From NCBI GenBank assembly GCA_017553545.1, contig JAFZKT010000086.1:28881-92880 (forward strand): a DNA stretch of 64,000 nucleotides, in the 5' to 3' direction. This document shows, in pieces, positions 1 through 7,781 of this stretch (positions are counted from its first letter, which is position 1; each line of letters begins with the position of its first letter). The DNA comes from Bacteroidales bacterium. Lineage in GTDB: Bacteria; Bacteroidota; Bacteroidia; Bacteroidales; UBA932. The translations under genes were made by a program, and so were the position numbers. The notes under the pieces were generated by a model, which did no database searches, was not told the DNA's origin, and saw only the letters and a list, made by a program, of their open reading frames with translations.

Positions 1-349
1 TGAGCGCTCGGAAATAGTACGTGGTTTCGGGCTGAAGCATTTCGGAAATGTACGTGCTCACCTTGTGGTTTTCATCCGGAATACAGTCTTCGTCTCCCCA
101 GGCGAAAGTCACTTCCCCCTTCATGGCATCCTCCACTGTAAGGGCGGCGTTGTCCGTCGATATCAAAAAGTAATAGAAAATATTCGGAGCTTCCTCTGAG
201 GGATTGAAATAACCGTGGAGTATGGCGCCGCACTGGCCCACATTCGTGGCGTCCAGGGTCCAGCACTCCTTCCCCGCAAACGGGTCCCTGTTCTTGTTGC
301 AGGACAGAAGAGGAAGGGCAAAGGCTAACAGCAGGAGGAACTTTTTCAT
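1..349 (-). CDS. surface lipoprotein, 5' part only (runs off left edge)
   Basis: The first 116 codons of a gene that continues beyond the window. It begins MKKFLLLLAFALPLLSC, a short lipoprotein signal with lipobox LLSC, so lipid attachment at Cys17 is predicted. The visible mature part contains GAILHGYFNP and, near the edge, TTYYFRA, the pattern of the FN3/Ig-like repeats common in Bacteroidales surface lipoproteins. A -7 box lies 22 bases upstream of the start. Ligand and function are unknown because the bulk of the protein is outside the window. Confidence 0.8.
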   Translation of the reverse strand, partial: MKKFLLLLAFALPLLSCNKNRDPFAGKECWTLDATNVGQCGAILHGYFNPSEEAPNIFYYFLISTDNAALTVEDAMKGEVTFAWGDEDCIPDENHKVSTYISEMLQPETTYYFRAL

Positions 350-371
350 ACCTGAGCAATTGTGTGTCTCC

Positions 372-379
372 TGCAAAGA
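372..379 (-). promoter_or_regulatory. -7 box TATCTTTG for the left-edge lipoprotein
   Basis: Minus-strand TATCTTTG, a perfect match to the Bacteroidetes -7 consensus TAnnTTTG, 22 bases before the start codon. Confidence 0.7.
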
Positions 380-420
380 TAATGATTTTCAGCGATTCGT
401 GCATCGCGGGCTCAGCACCA

Positions 421-574
421 GCACGTGGGAGCATAAAAATATGGCGAAAATTTAGGTTCAGACGTGCTGCAGCACAGGAGAGCGTGAATATTTGCCAAAA
501 AGTTGGGTTCAGACGTGCTGCCACCGGGTTAGGTGGACCTGGTCCTGAGATTCGTGCACGATGGACCTGGTCCA
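421..574. repeat. dispersed repeat block R1 with TGGACCTGGTCCA palindromes
   Basis: The region 350-706 holds no gene. It carries two copies of the palindromic motif TGGACC(T/A)GGTCC(A) at 534-545 and 562-574, preceded by a block of about 125 bases (421-545) that recurs at 3864-3988. Within the block GGTTCAGACGTGCTGC occurs twice (about 451-466 and 508-523). The motif CGTGCACGA just before the second palindrome also precedes the palindrome at 3844, so the pieces are shuffled between copies. Confidence 0.8.
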
Positions 575-612
575 AGACTTATTAACATGGCCCGAAGTCG
601 TGCGGGTGCACC

Positions 613-686
613 TAACGTCCCGAAAAATGGGACGTTAAGAGCAAAATCGGCCCAAAACGCTGCAGACGTCCCAAATTCCGGGACGT
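613..686. repeat. tandem inverted repeats ACGTCCC-GGGACGT
   Basis: Two hairpins in tandem: TAACGTCCC (613-621)/GGGACGTTA (629-637) with a 7-base loop, and ACGTCCC (666-672)/GGGACGT (680-686) with a 7-base loop. They lie 3' of the winged-helix gene. No T-run follows on either strand, so a classical terminator is doubtful. A regulator binding-site pair or a small repeat family fits as well. Confidence 0.65.
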
Positions 687-706
687 TAGACGCACTTCCG
701 GATTCT

Positions 707-997
707 TTATAGTTTGGTGAAATATCCCATCAATGCACGCTGGTAATCCAGCAGGGCATCCGTGCCGGCGCGCGTGATGCGGCAGACGGTGTGAGAAGCG
801 CGGCCCTCCCCGCTGCGGGAAACCTTGATGTAGCCGGCTTCTTCCAGTTTGGTGATTTGGACACTGAGGTTCCCCGCCGTGGACTTCGTGAGCTCTTTCA
901 GATACACGAAGTCTGCGTCGTCCAGCGAGTCCAGCGCCACCATTACCTTGAGGCGGAGCTCGTTGTGCAACAGGGGATTCAGGTCCTTAAATTCCAT
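707..997 (-). CDS. winged-helix transcriptional regulator
   Basis: A 96-residue protein with a single winged helix-turn-helix domain. LHNELRLKVMVAL is the first helix, FVYLKELTKSTAGNLSVQITKLEEAGYI the HTH, and KVSRSGEGRASHTVCRITRAG the wing. This is the small MarR/ArsR-like winged-helix class common in Bacteroidetes. There is no obvious sensor domain. Its start overlaps the stop of the upstream membrane-protein gene by 11 bases, so the two are translated together and the regulator probably controls, or responds to, that partner. Family assignment is good; regulon and signal are unknown. Confidence 0.85.
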   Translation of the reverse strand: MEFKDLNPLLHNELRLKVMVALDSLDDADFVYLKELTKSTAGNLSVQITKLEEAGYIKVSRSGEGRASHTVCRITRAGTDALLDYQRALMGYFTKL

Positions 998-1574
998 TCT
1001 TTACACTTCTTTTATAAAGCAAGCCGGGGATGACCAGGGCGCAGACGGCCACCAGAGCCAGCGCCGGCATCTGCCAGGTCCAAAGTTCTCCCCGGAGGAG
1101 GAAGGAGCCCAGGCCGATGGCTACACCCCCAATCCCTCCAATCACCTTGGGCCGGAAGCGGTTCACTTCCCCGGTGACAAAGGCGCCAATCCCGATGAGC
1201 AGGCCGATGAGCGGGATGCCCAGGGTTTCGAATTCATCGGCCAGTCCGAAGACGAATCCGCCCACCGCGCAGGCTGCTCCCATCAGGATCCAGCAGTCCA
1301 GGATGACCTTGGACTCATGCGTCCTGGCGTGTGTGCGCCGGCGGTCTTTCTTCAGGAGGACTATCATCCAGGGCCAGCCGATGACTACGGCCCCGGCCCA
1401 GACCCACAGGCACCATGGCTGGTGCAGAAGTTCCCACAGGGCGAACTGCAGCAGGAAAAATGCGGCCGTAAGGCTACCCCAGAGCAGGAAAAGGTTCTCC
1501 CCCGTGGGGACCTTCTCCATATCCACTTTGCCCCTGGTACGGGCAATCACTTCGAGTGCGTCGAATTGTTCCAT
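987..1574 (-). CDS. multi-pass membrane protein, partner of winged-helix regulator
   Basis: A 195-residue protein with a soluble N-terminus (MEQFDALEVIARTRGKVDME) followed by about six hydrophobic segments, for example LFLLWGSLTAAFFLLQFALW, LWVWAGAVVIGWPWMIVLL and IGGIGGVAIGLGSFLL. It precedes and overlaps the winged-helix gene, a pairing known from Bacteroidetes genomes. Its -7 box lies only 8 bases before the start codon, so the transcript should be almost leaderless. No catalytic motif is visible; the function is unknown. Confidence 0.75.
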   Translation of the reverse strand: MEQFDALEVIARTRGKVDMEKVPTGENLFLLWGSLTAAFFLLQFALWELLHQPWCLWVWAGAVVIGWPWMIVLLKKDRRRTHARTHESKVILDCWILMGAACAVGGFVFGLADEFETLGIPLIGLLIGIGAFVTGEVNRFRPKVIGGIGGVAIGLGSFLLRGELWTWQMPALALVAVCALVIPGLLYKRSVKNGI

Positions 1575-1582
1575 ATCAGGGG

Positions 1583-1590
1583 CAAAGATA
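1583..1590 (-). promoter_or_regulatory. -7 box TATCTTTG, near-leaderless start
   Basis: Perfect TAnnTTTG on the minus strand with 8 bases to the ATG at 1574. It should drive the membrane protein/winged-helix pair. Confidence 0.7.
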
Positions 1591-1602
1591 GCGAATAAAT
1601 CC

Positions 1603-1630
1603 GAGATTCCCGGTCAAGCCGGGAATGACG
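1603..1630. repeat. REP-like palindrome TTCCCGG-TCAAG-CCGGGAA followed by TGAC
   Basis: A 7-base inverted repeat (1607-1613/1619-1625) with loop TCAAG, followed by TGACG. The same layout, palindrome then (A)TGAC, recurs at 19388, 29869, 32608 and 35359, three of them inside genes. Here it lies between the promoter of the membrane protein and the 3' end of the next gene. Confidence 0.65.
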
Positions 1631-3556
1631 TTAATTGTGGTTTACGTATATGGTACTGGTCTTTCTATTGTCATACTTCAGCCGGAAGATAATCTGGGTG
1701 CCGTAGGAAGTCCCGCCGCCCGGATTGCTCTTGGTGCGCTGAAGCTTTGGATGATCGTCCTTGCCGCCCATGCCGGAGAAGGCGAAGCCGTCGTAGTCGT
1801 TCGCGAGTTCAACGTCGGCCCAGTTCCAATAGGCATCCTCAGGAGTAGTGATCACGCCCACTTCCATACCCATAGGATAATTGCACACGCCGTTTTCTCC
1901 GCCATTGGTCCAGGGTTCAAAAGCGCCGTTACTGTGCCTATAGGTAATCTGGAAGGAGGTGGGCTTATGATGAACCACCTTTACGGGGATGGTGAACTTG
2001 ACGCTGTGGTCGGTCACACTGCGGAAGATCAGGTTGAACTCTCCTTCCGGGATGCCCTTCTTGAAGTCGACATATTTTCCGTAAGGATTGTAATACAACT
2101 TGTTATAGTTCTGCGTAGCGGGGTCAATCTCTATGCCGTAACCGGTGAAAGAGGAGCCTTCGGGCGTCCATTTATCCACCGTAAGCCAGATGGAGTCGCT
2201 ACCCCATCCGTAAGCGGGATCATTCTCGACCACGATATAATCGGCGGAACTGTTTTGCATCGAAAGGGAGAATGAAGAGTACCCGGGACCGTTGTAGAGG
2301 GAGATCCTGCTGGTCATGTCCGTGCCGGCATAGCCGAAAGTCAGTTCCACCTTCTCATTGTCGGCCGACTGCGTGGCGGTGAGCTTCTGCGTGGAAGCAT
2401 CCCAGCGGAACCAGTTTCCGGACTGACTGTTACGGGTCTGACTGTTGAGCGTCACCTTGCTCCAGTCGAATTTGGCGCCGGCCGTCCAGGAGGCCGTCAG
2501 GGTGATGGACTGGCCCGGAGCCACCCAGTTGGCGGGGTAATCCAGAGAGAAATCTGACAGGTCGGCCACCAGTTCGTCCACAGTAGCGTTTCCGCAAATG
2601 GTATATTCACCGTCGGGGATATAGGTTTGCGTTTCCGCATCCCAAACCTCGTTTTCAAAGACAAGCACAAAGAGGAACTGGTACTGGCCGCTGTAAGCCT
2701 TGGTCCCGGACTTTTCCTTGAGCCACATCTGGCTGCTGCCGTCCATTTTGACATTGCCGCCCTGACCGACGTGGGCATCAATCATATTGTCCTGACCCAT
2801 CCTGAATGTCCCCATCTTGGCGCCGGCCCAGGGATATTTGCTGTAGAATTCCTGGTTGATTGTGACGAGTTTGTTGGCTACATCAAGAGGAATCTCCCCG
2901 TTGAGCCAGCCCTTGGTATTATTATTCTCATCCTCGTCCATACATTCCACGTGGATGCACTGTTTGGTCCCGTCCATCCAACTGGTGCCTTCATACCAGC
3001 TGGAATACTGCTGCGGAAGGTCGAAGACGTACACTTCTCCTCCCTTCTTCTGGATGGAGTATTTGTTGTCCTTCAACTCCTGCGCTTTCTTGATGGGCTC
3101 GTCGCCGATGGGATCCGGCGCACTCAGGGGCAGGACCTCGGCGGTGGCCACGGCAAGGGTGCCCTGCTGCAGCAGGTCTCCGGTGGATTCATCGCCCTTC
3201 ACCTTGATGACCGTTCCCTTGACCGTACCGCCCGTGAAGGATTCCGGATTGGGAGCGGTAAAGGTGACGGTAACGCTTCCGCTCGCGTCCGTGGTGACGG
3301 ATGCGGGACTCACCGAGCCGTTAACACCTTCGAAGTTGATGGTTGCGACATAGTGCGAAAGGTTTAGGGCCTGGTCACCGGCCATAAAGGAGAAATTGAA
3401 CGTGAAAACTGCTGTGCCGGCCGCGGAAATCTTCGCGGAAGCAGGCGAAACCTTGAGTACGGCCTGGTGATCACGGAGTTCGATGGGATCTGTGCAGGAC
3501 ACAGCCAGCCCGGCCGCCAGGGCCAGCATGGAAAGAAGTTTTACGGATTTCATCAT
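1631..3556 (-). CDS. large surface lipoprotein with Ig-like repeats
   Basis: A 641-residue predicted lipoprotein. The signal ends in LAVSC (Cys near residue 21 counting from the first of two adjacent Met codons; the second Met is an equally good start). Residues about 30-110 resemble a bacterial Ig-like domain (VLKVSPASAKISAAGTAVFTF then GSVSPASVTTDASGSVTVTFT). The rest is rich in aromatic and beta-strand segments (WKYEGTSW-like, YGTQIIFRLKYDNRK near the C-terminus) with no recognisable catalytic motif. It is transcribed alone from a -7 box at 3590-3597, with palindrome block R2 upstream. A surface adhesin or glycan-binding protein is plausible but unproven. Confidence 0.75.
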   Translation of the reverse strand: MMKSVKLLSMLALAAGLAVSCTDPIELRDHQAVLKVSPASAKISAAGTAVFTFNFSFMAGDQALNLSHYVATINFEGVNGSVSPASVTTDASGSVTVTFTAPNPESFTGGTVKGTVIKVKGDESTGDLLQQGTLAVATAEVLPLSAPDPIGDEPIKKAQELKDNKYSIQKKGGEVYVFDLPQQYSSWYEGTSWMDGTKQCIHVECMDEDENNNTKGWLNGEIPLDVANKLVTINQEFYSKYPWAGAKMGTFRMGQDNMIDAHVGQGGNVKMDGSSQMWLKEKSGTKAYSGQYQFLFVLVFENEVWDAETQTYIPDGEYTICGNATVDELVADLSDFSLDYPANWVAPGQSITLTASWTAGAKFDWSKVTLNSQTRNSQSGNWFRWDASTQKLTATQSADNEKVELTFGYAGTDMTSRISLYNGPGYSSFSLSMQNSSADYIVVENDPAYGWGSDSIWLTVDKWTPEGSSFTGYGIEIDPATQNYNKLYYNPYGKYVDFKKGIPEGEFNLIFRSVTDHSVKFTIPVKVVHHKPTSFQITYRHSNGAFEPWTNGGENGVCNYPMGMEVGVITTPEDAYWNWADVELANDYDGFAFSGMGGKDDHPKLQRTKSNPGGGTSYGTQIIFRLKYDNRKTSTIYVNHN

Positions 3557-3589
3557 TATGTGTATTTAAGTTTATTTTCTAAACTTTCG

Positions 3590-3597
3590 CAAAGCTA
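3590..3597 (-). promoter_or_regulatory. -7 box TAGCTTTG for the 641-residue lipoprotein
   Basis: Minus-strand TAGCTTTG, a match to TAnnTTTG, with a leader of about 33 bases before the ATG. Confidence 0.65.
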
Positions 3598-3650
3598 ATT
3601 AAAGTTTACGGAATAAACAAATGGTCCCCACAATACAGGATAAGGTGTGT

Positions 3651-3988
3651 TGGACCTGGTCCAAGGGGTTTTTGGACGTGGTTTAATTTTAGGTGCTGGA
3701 CCAGGTCCAGCGGATGTGCCTTCTACGGATCCCCAATGGCATAGTGGTGGACCTGGTCCAGGGGGTAAAATGAAACCTCGTCCAAATATCAAGGGGACCA
3801 CGACCAATAATGTGGTGGACCAGGTCCAAAGATCCGTGCACGATGGACCTGGTCCAACGGCCAGCACGGGGGAGCATAAAAATATGGCGATAATTGAGGT
3901 TCAGACGTGCTCCAGCACAGGAGAGCGTGAATATTAGCCAAATAGTCGGGTTCAGACGTGCTGCCAACGGGTTGGGTGGACCGGTCCA
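3651..3988. repeat. dispersed repeat block R2, six TGGACC(W)GGTCCA palindromes
   Basis: Fills the gene-free interval 3557-4057. Palindromes lie at 3651-3663, 3697-3709, 3748-3760, 3816-3828, 3844-3856 and 3977-3988 (the last is the even form TGGACCGGTCCA), with degenerate relatives at about 3673 and 3775. Part 3651-3828 aligns with block R3 at 22723-22878 with the same 46- and 51-base spacings. Part 3864-3988 aligns with block R1. Sequences between palindromes have drifted far more than the palindromes. The spacing is too irregular for a CRISPR array. Confidence 0.85.
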
Positions 3989-4043
3989 AGGGGTATTTAG
4001 ATGAGGATTCGCCGGGAGAGGCGGCGATTCCGCGAAAAATGCG

Positions 4044-4051
4044 TATTTTTG
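4044..4051 (+). promoter_or_regulatory. -7 box TATTTTTG, leaderless start for dacB-like gene
   Basis: TATTTTTG followed after 6 bases by the ATG at 4058. The transcription start should fall at or next to the start codon. Confidence 0.65.
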
Positions 4052-4057
4052 CATTTA

Positions 4058-5542
4058 ATGAAACGATTCTTCACACTTGCGGCGGCGCTCCTGCTGCCGC
4101 TGATGGCGCAGGCGCAGGCGCAAAAGCCCCTGACCGCCCAGCAATACCTGGACAGGATGGCCAAACAGAAGGCCCTCAAGGGCACGCTGCTGGGGGTGAC
4201 GGTGAGAGGGGCCGACGGCAAGACGCTGGCCTCCTGCAACCAGGATCTCCGCCTCACCCCGGCCAGCAACCTGAAACTGATCACCACGGGCTGCGCCCTG
4301 CATCAGTTTGGGGCGGATTACCGCTTCGAAACCCGGCTGGGCTACACGGGCTGCATCGACGGGGACGGCACCCTGCACGGAGACCTTTACATCATCGGCG
4401 GCGGGGACCCCACCACGGGAGCCGGGGACAAAATCAGCACCCCCGCGGACGCCCTGTTCGGCCAATGGGAAAAACTCCTCCGGCAAGCCGGCATCAAAAG
4501 GATTGACGGCCGCATCATCGGCAATGGACACAGCTACGAAGGGCATCTGGAGCACGCTTCATGGAACTACGACGACCTGGGAACCTATTACGGAGCAGGC
4601 ATGAACGCCCTGTGCTTCTATGAAAATGCCATCGACTTCGACGTATCGGCCACCCGGGAAGGAGAGCCTGTCAGTTTTGTCCAGACCTACCCGGAAACCC
4701 CCTGGGCGCACACGGGGAACTACAGTTTCACCGGACCGGCCGGCAGCGGCAACAGCCTGTATCTGTTCACCACGGACCTGGCCCCCTATGCGGAACTTCG
4801 CGGCACCTTTGCCGTGGACCGCGACCCAAAGACCGAGCATTTCGCCAACAAATACGGGGACCTGAGCTGCTCCTTTGAATTCTTCAAGAGCCTGCAGGCC
4901 GACAGCCTGGAAGTGACGGGCGGCTATGCCCGCGTGAACCGCAGCGGCCGCATCGAAGGACCGGACTTCGTCCCGCAGGAAAGCGCCGGGACGCCCGAAG
5001 TTTTCATCGGCCGGACCAAAAGCCCCAAACTGGAGGATATCGCCCGCGAGACCAACTGGCGCAGCGACAACTTTTACGCCGAGGCCCTCCTCCGCGCGAT
5101 GGGGGAAAAAGAAACCGGCTATGCCGTCTATGACAGCTGCGCCGTGGCCAGGAAAAATGTCCTGGATCAACTGAAACTGAGTACGGACGGCATCCAGCTG
5201 GTGGACGGCAGCGGCCTTTCGCGGGCCAATTATGTGTCGGCCCGATGGCTGGCGGACTTCCTGGACGCCATGAAAAAGAGTCCCGCCTTCCCGGCCTTCC
5301 TGAGCAGCCTCCCCGCCCCCGGACAGGGAACGCTGAAGGTGGTAAAACTGGGCGAAGGGGCCGACAAGGTGCGGATGAAAAGCGGTTCCATGAACGGGGT
5401 TCTGTGTTATTCCGGCTACATTCTGGATGAGGAGGGAAACCCTTCCATCACCTTCTCCATCCTCACCAACAACGCCGTCGCTCCCATGCGCGAAGTGCGC
5501 GCCGCGCTCGCGGGGTTTCTTGATTTTTTACTATCTTTGTAG
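4058..5542 (+). CDS. dacB: D-alanyl-D-alanine carboxypeptidase/endopeptidase, PBP4 (peptidase S13) type
   Basis: A 494-residue periplasmic penicillin-binding protein that trims or cuts peptidoglycan peptide cross-links. A Sec signal (MKRFFTLAAALLLPLMAQA) is followed by the S13 fold. The catalytic SxxK is S70-N-L-K73 in PASNLKLITTG, the SxN motif is in RSDNFYAEALL, and the KTG-like triad is KSG in RMKSGSMNG. IIGGGDPTTG is also typical of the family. The start is chosen because the -7 box lies 6 bases upstream; an in-frame ATG at 4001 would begin before the promoter. It heads an envelope run with two PPIase-like proteins and an OstA-like protein. Confidence 0.92.
   Translation: MKRFFTLAAALLLPLMAQAQAQKPLTAQQYLDRMAKQKALKGTLLGVTVRGADGKTLASCNQDLRLTPASNLKLITTGCALHQFGADYRFETRLGYTGCIDGDGTLHGDLYIIGGGDPTTGAGDKISTPADALFGQWEKLLRQAGIKRIDGRIIGNGHSYEGHLEHASWNYDDLGTYYGAGMNALCFYENAIDFDVSATREGEPVSFVQTYPETPWAHTGNYSFTGPAGSGNSLYLFTTDLAPYAELRGTFAVDRDPKTEHFANKYGDLSCSFEFFKSLQADSLEVTGGYARVNRSGRIEGPDFVPQESAGTPEVFIGRTKSPKLEDIARETNWRSDNFYAEALLRAMGEKETGYAVYDSCAVARKNVLDQLKLSTDGIQLVDGSGLSRANYVSARWLADFLDAMKKSPAFPAFLSSLPAPGQGTLKVVKLGEGADKVRMKSGSMNGVLCYSGYILDEEGNPSITFSILTNNAVAPMREVRAALAGFLDFLLSL
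5532..5539 (+). promoter_or_regulatory. internal -7 box TATCTTTG inside the 3' end of dacB
   Basis: A perfect -7 box whose last base directly precedes the dacB stop codon, 9 bases before the ATG at 5549. The chaperone genes can be transcribed independently of dacB. Confidence 0.65.
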
Positions 5543-5548
5543 ATTGCA

Positions 5549-6403
5549 ATGCGCAAGTGGCTTATCATACTGCTCACCTTGTGCCCGGCGGTCTTCTGGC
5601 AGTGCGGGCAGGGGTCCGATGAACTCCTCCGCGGAAAGCTCGTGGCCAAGGTGGGCGAACACAGGCTCTACCAGAGCCAGCTGCAAAGCTACATCCCCGT
5701 GGGCGTGAGTCCGGAGGACAGCGCGGCCCTCGCCACCCGTTACATCAACGCCTGGGCGGAGGACCTGCTCCTGCTGGACATGGCCGAAGAACAGCTTTCG
5801 GAGGCCGACAAAAACGTGAACGAGGAACTGGAAGAATACCGCAAGACCCTCCTGAAGTACCGCTACCGGCAACTGTACGTCCTCCAGCGCCTGGACACCC
5901 TCATCACCGAGGAAGAGGTGGAAGCCTATTACAATGCCAACAAAGACAGATTCCGCCTGGACAGGCCCGTCATCAAGGCCCGCTACATGATAATCCCGGA
6001 GAATTCCCGCAGCCTGGAGTCCCTCAAAAAGAAGATGTCCTCCAACGACGAAATGGAGGTGACGGAGGCCGACAGCCTGGCCCGCTATGCCACCCTGAAG
6101 TATGTGGATGCATCGGACACCTGGATGGACGCCATCACCCTGGGACAGGAAGTGGGGACGGAATGGCAGAGCCTCCTGAAGTCCATCAACAAGCACTTCG
6201 CGGAAGTCCCCGACGAAGCCGGCAACCTGCACGTCGCCTACATAGTGGAAATGGTGCAGGAAGGCAAGCCCGCCCCGCAGGAGTATGTGAGGGAACGCAT
6301 CCGGGAGCTGATATTGAGCAACCGGAAACACAAGTTGGAAAGCGATTTGGAACGGGACTTGCTGGAAGACGCCCGGCGTACGCAAAAGTTTGTAATTTTC
6401 TAA
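5549..6403 (+). CDS. PpiC/SurA-N-like periplasmic chaperone
   Basis: A 284-residue exported protein. The signal MRKWLIILLTLCPAVFWQCG may be lipidated at its Cys (weak lipobox FWQC). The mature part has the helical SurA-N/PrsA layout: KLVAKVGEHRLYQSQLQSYIP, then LATRYINAWAEDLLLLDMAEEQL, then EVEAYYNANKDRFRL. The C-terminal part is short and lacks a clear parvulin active site, so a chaperone role is more likely than isomerase activity. It sits 4 bases upstream of a full SurA-type gene and belongs to the same outer-membrane biogenesis operon. Confidence 0.8.
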   Translation: MRKWLIILLTLCPAVFWQCGQGSDELLRGKLVAKVGEHRLYQSQLQSYIPVGVSPEDSAALATRYINAWAEDLLLLDMAEEQLSEADKNVNEELEEYRKTLLKYRYRQLYVLQRLDTLITEEEVEAYYNANKDRFRLDRPVIKARYMIIPENSRSLESLKKKMSSNDEMEVTEADSLARYATLKYVDASDTWMDAITLGQEVGTEWQSLLKSINKHFAEVPDEAGNLHVAYIVEMVQEGKPAPQEYVRERIRELILSNRKHKLESDLERDLLEDARRTQKFVIF

Positions 6404-6407
6404 TTGT

Positions 6408-7781
6408 ATGAAGCATATTATCCTTACGGCGGCAGCCCTCCTGCTGTGTTTGAATATGGGAGCCCAGAAGTACAAGGGCGGCCTGGTGGACAAAACCATC
6501 GCCGTGGTGGGCGGGGAGGCCATCCTGCTGTCGGACCTGGAAGCGGAGGTGCAGCAGATGCGCATGAACGGTACGTCCGGAGACCGTGACATGCGCTGCG
6601 AACTGCTGGAAAGAATGATGGAGAGCAAGCTCTTCCTCATGCAGGCCCGCGTGGACTCGCTCAGCGTGAGCGGAGAGATGGTGTCCAACAGCCTCAACCA
6701 GCGTCTGGACTGGTTCCGCACCCAACTGGGCGGCGACGAAGAAGTGGAAAAATACTTCGGCAAACCCCTCTACAAGCTGCGCGAGGAATGGAAAAAGACC
6801 CTGGAGGAGCAGGGCCTCACGGAGCAGGCCCGCTATGAGATCGCTTCCAGGACGGCCGATGTAACCCCCTATGATGTCCAGCAATATCTGGAGAATACGG
6901 ATCCGCAGGACCTTCCCGTGGTTCCCGTCAAATACCAGCTCAGCCAGGTCTGCATCTATCCGGACCGCGAAGCCGCGGCCATGGCCGTGAAGGAGAAGCT
7001 CCTGAGCCTGCGCGAACGCATCATGAACGGAGAGAAATTCGCCACGCTGGCCCGCATCTATTCGGAAGATCCCGGCAGCGCCCGTCGCGGCGGGGAACTG
7101 GGCCTGGCATCCAAGGGCATCTTCTGGCCGGCGTTCTCGGATGCGGCCATGTCCCTGCGCCCCGGCACCGTGTCCCAGATTGTAGAAACCCCCGACGGCT
7201 TCCACATCATCGAAGTCATCGAAAAGAAGGGCGACATGTTCAACGCCCGGCACATCCTTCTGAAGCCGCAGTATACGGCCGATGACCAGACGAAGGCCTT
7301 CGCCCGCCTGGACAGCCTGAAGACACAGATCCAGGAAGGGAACATCACCTTCGACATGGCGGCCCGCTTCTTCTCGGAGGATCCCGCCACCCGCACCAAC
7401 GGCGGTCAGATGGCGGACCCTTCCACCGGATCGGCCTACTTCGAAATAGACCAGTTGAAACCGGCGGATTATGCGGCCATCAAGGACCTCAAGCCCGGGG
7501 AAATCTCCGAGCCGGTGGCTTCGCAGGACAACGAGGGCTACCAGCAGGGCCGCAGCGGCAACCTGGTCTATAAAATCATCCGCGTGGACAAGATCGTCCC
7601 CGCCCATGCCGCCACCTTCGAGAACGACTACAACCAAATCCTGGAGAATGTCCGTCAGCAGAAGCAGATTGAGTCCGTGGACAAATTCCTGGAGGAGAAG
7701 ATAAAGTCCACCTACATAGTCATCGACCCGCTGTTCAAGGAGTGCGAATTCTCCCGCGAGGCGTGGAATCAGCGAAAATAA
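6408..7781 (+). CDS. surA: SurA-type peptidylprolyl isomerase, two parvulin domains
   Basis: A 457-residue periplasmic chaperone for outer-membrane proteins. A signal peptide (MKHIILTAAALLLCLNMGAQ) is followed by a SurA N-terminal helical domain (VVGGEAILLSDLEAEV). The first parvulin domain is at about residues 180-280 (FATLARIYSEDPGSARRGGE, then PGTVSQIVETPDGFHIIEV). The second is at about 285-400 (ARHILLKPQYT, FFSEDPATRTNGGQM). Both have the SEDP and GG motifs of PpiC domains. It follows the PpiC-like gene by 4 bases and directly abuts the OstA-like gene, the usual Bacteroidetes arrangement. Confidence 0.93.
   Translation: MKHIILTAAALLLCLNMGAQKYKGGLVDKTIAVVGGEAILLSDLEAEVQQMRMNGTSGDRDMRCELLERMMESKLFLMQARVDSLSVSGEMVSNSLNQRLDWFRTQLGGDEEVEKYFGKPLYKLREEWKKTLEEQGLTEQARYEIASRTADVTPYDVQQYLENTDPQDLPVVPVKYQLSQVCIYPDREAAAMAVKEKLLSLRERIMNGEKFATLARIYSEDPGSARRGGELGLASKGIFWPAFSDAAMSLRPGTVSQIVETPDGFHIIEVIEKKGDMFNARHILLKPQYTADDQTKAFARLDSLKTQIQEGNITFDMAARFFSEDPATRTNGGQMADPSTGSAYFEIDQLKPADYAAIKDLKPGEISEPVASQDNEGYQQGRSGNLVYKIIRVDKIVPAHAATFENDYNQILENVRQQKQIESVDKFLEEKIKSTYIVIDPLFKECEFSREAWNQRK

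Noticed and set aside
3651-3988. CRISPR array
   Set aside because: The repeated unit is a 13-base palindrome at spacings of 46, 51, 68, 28 and 133; spacers are homologous between clusters and no cas gene is near.
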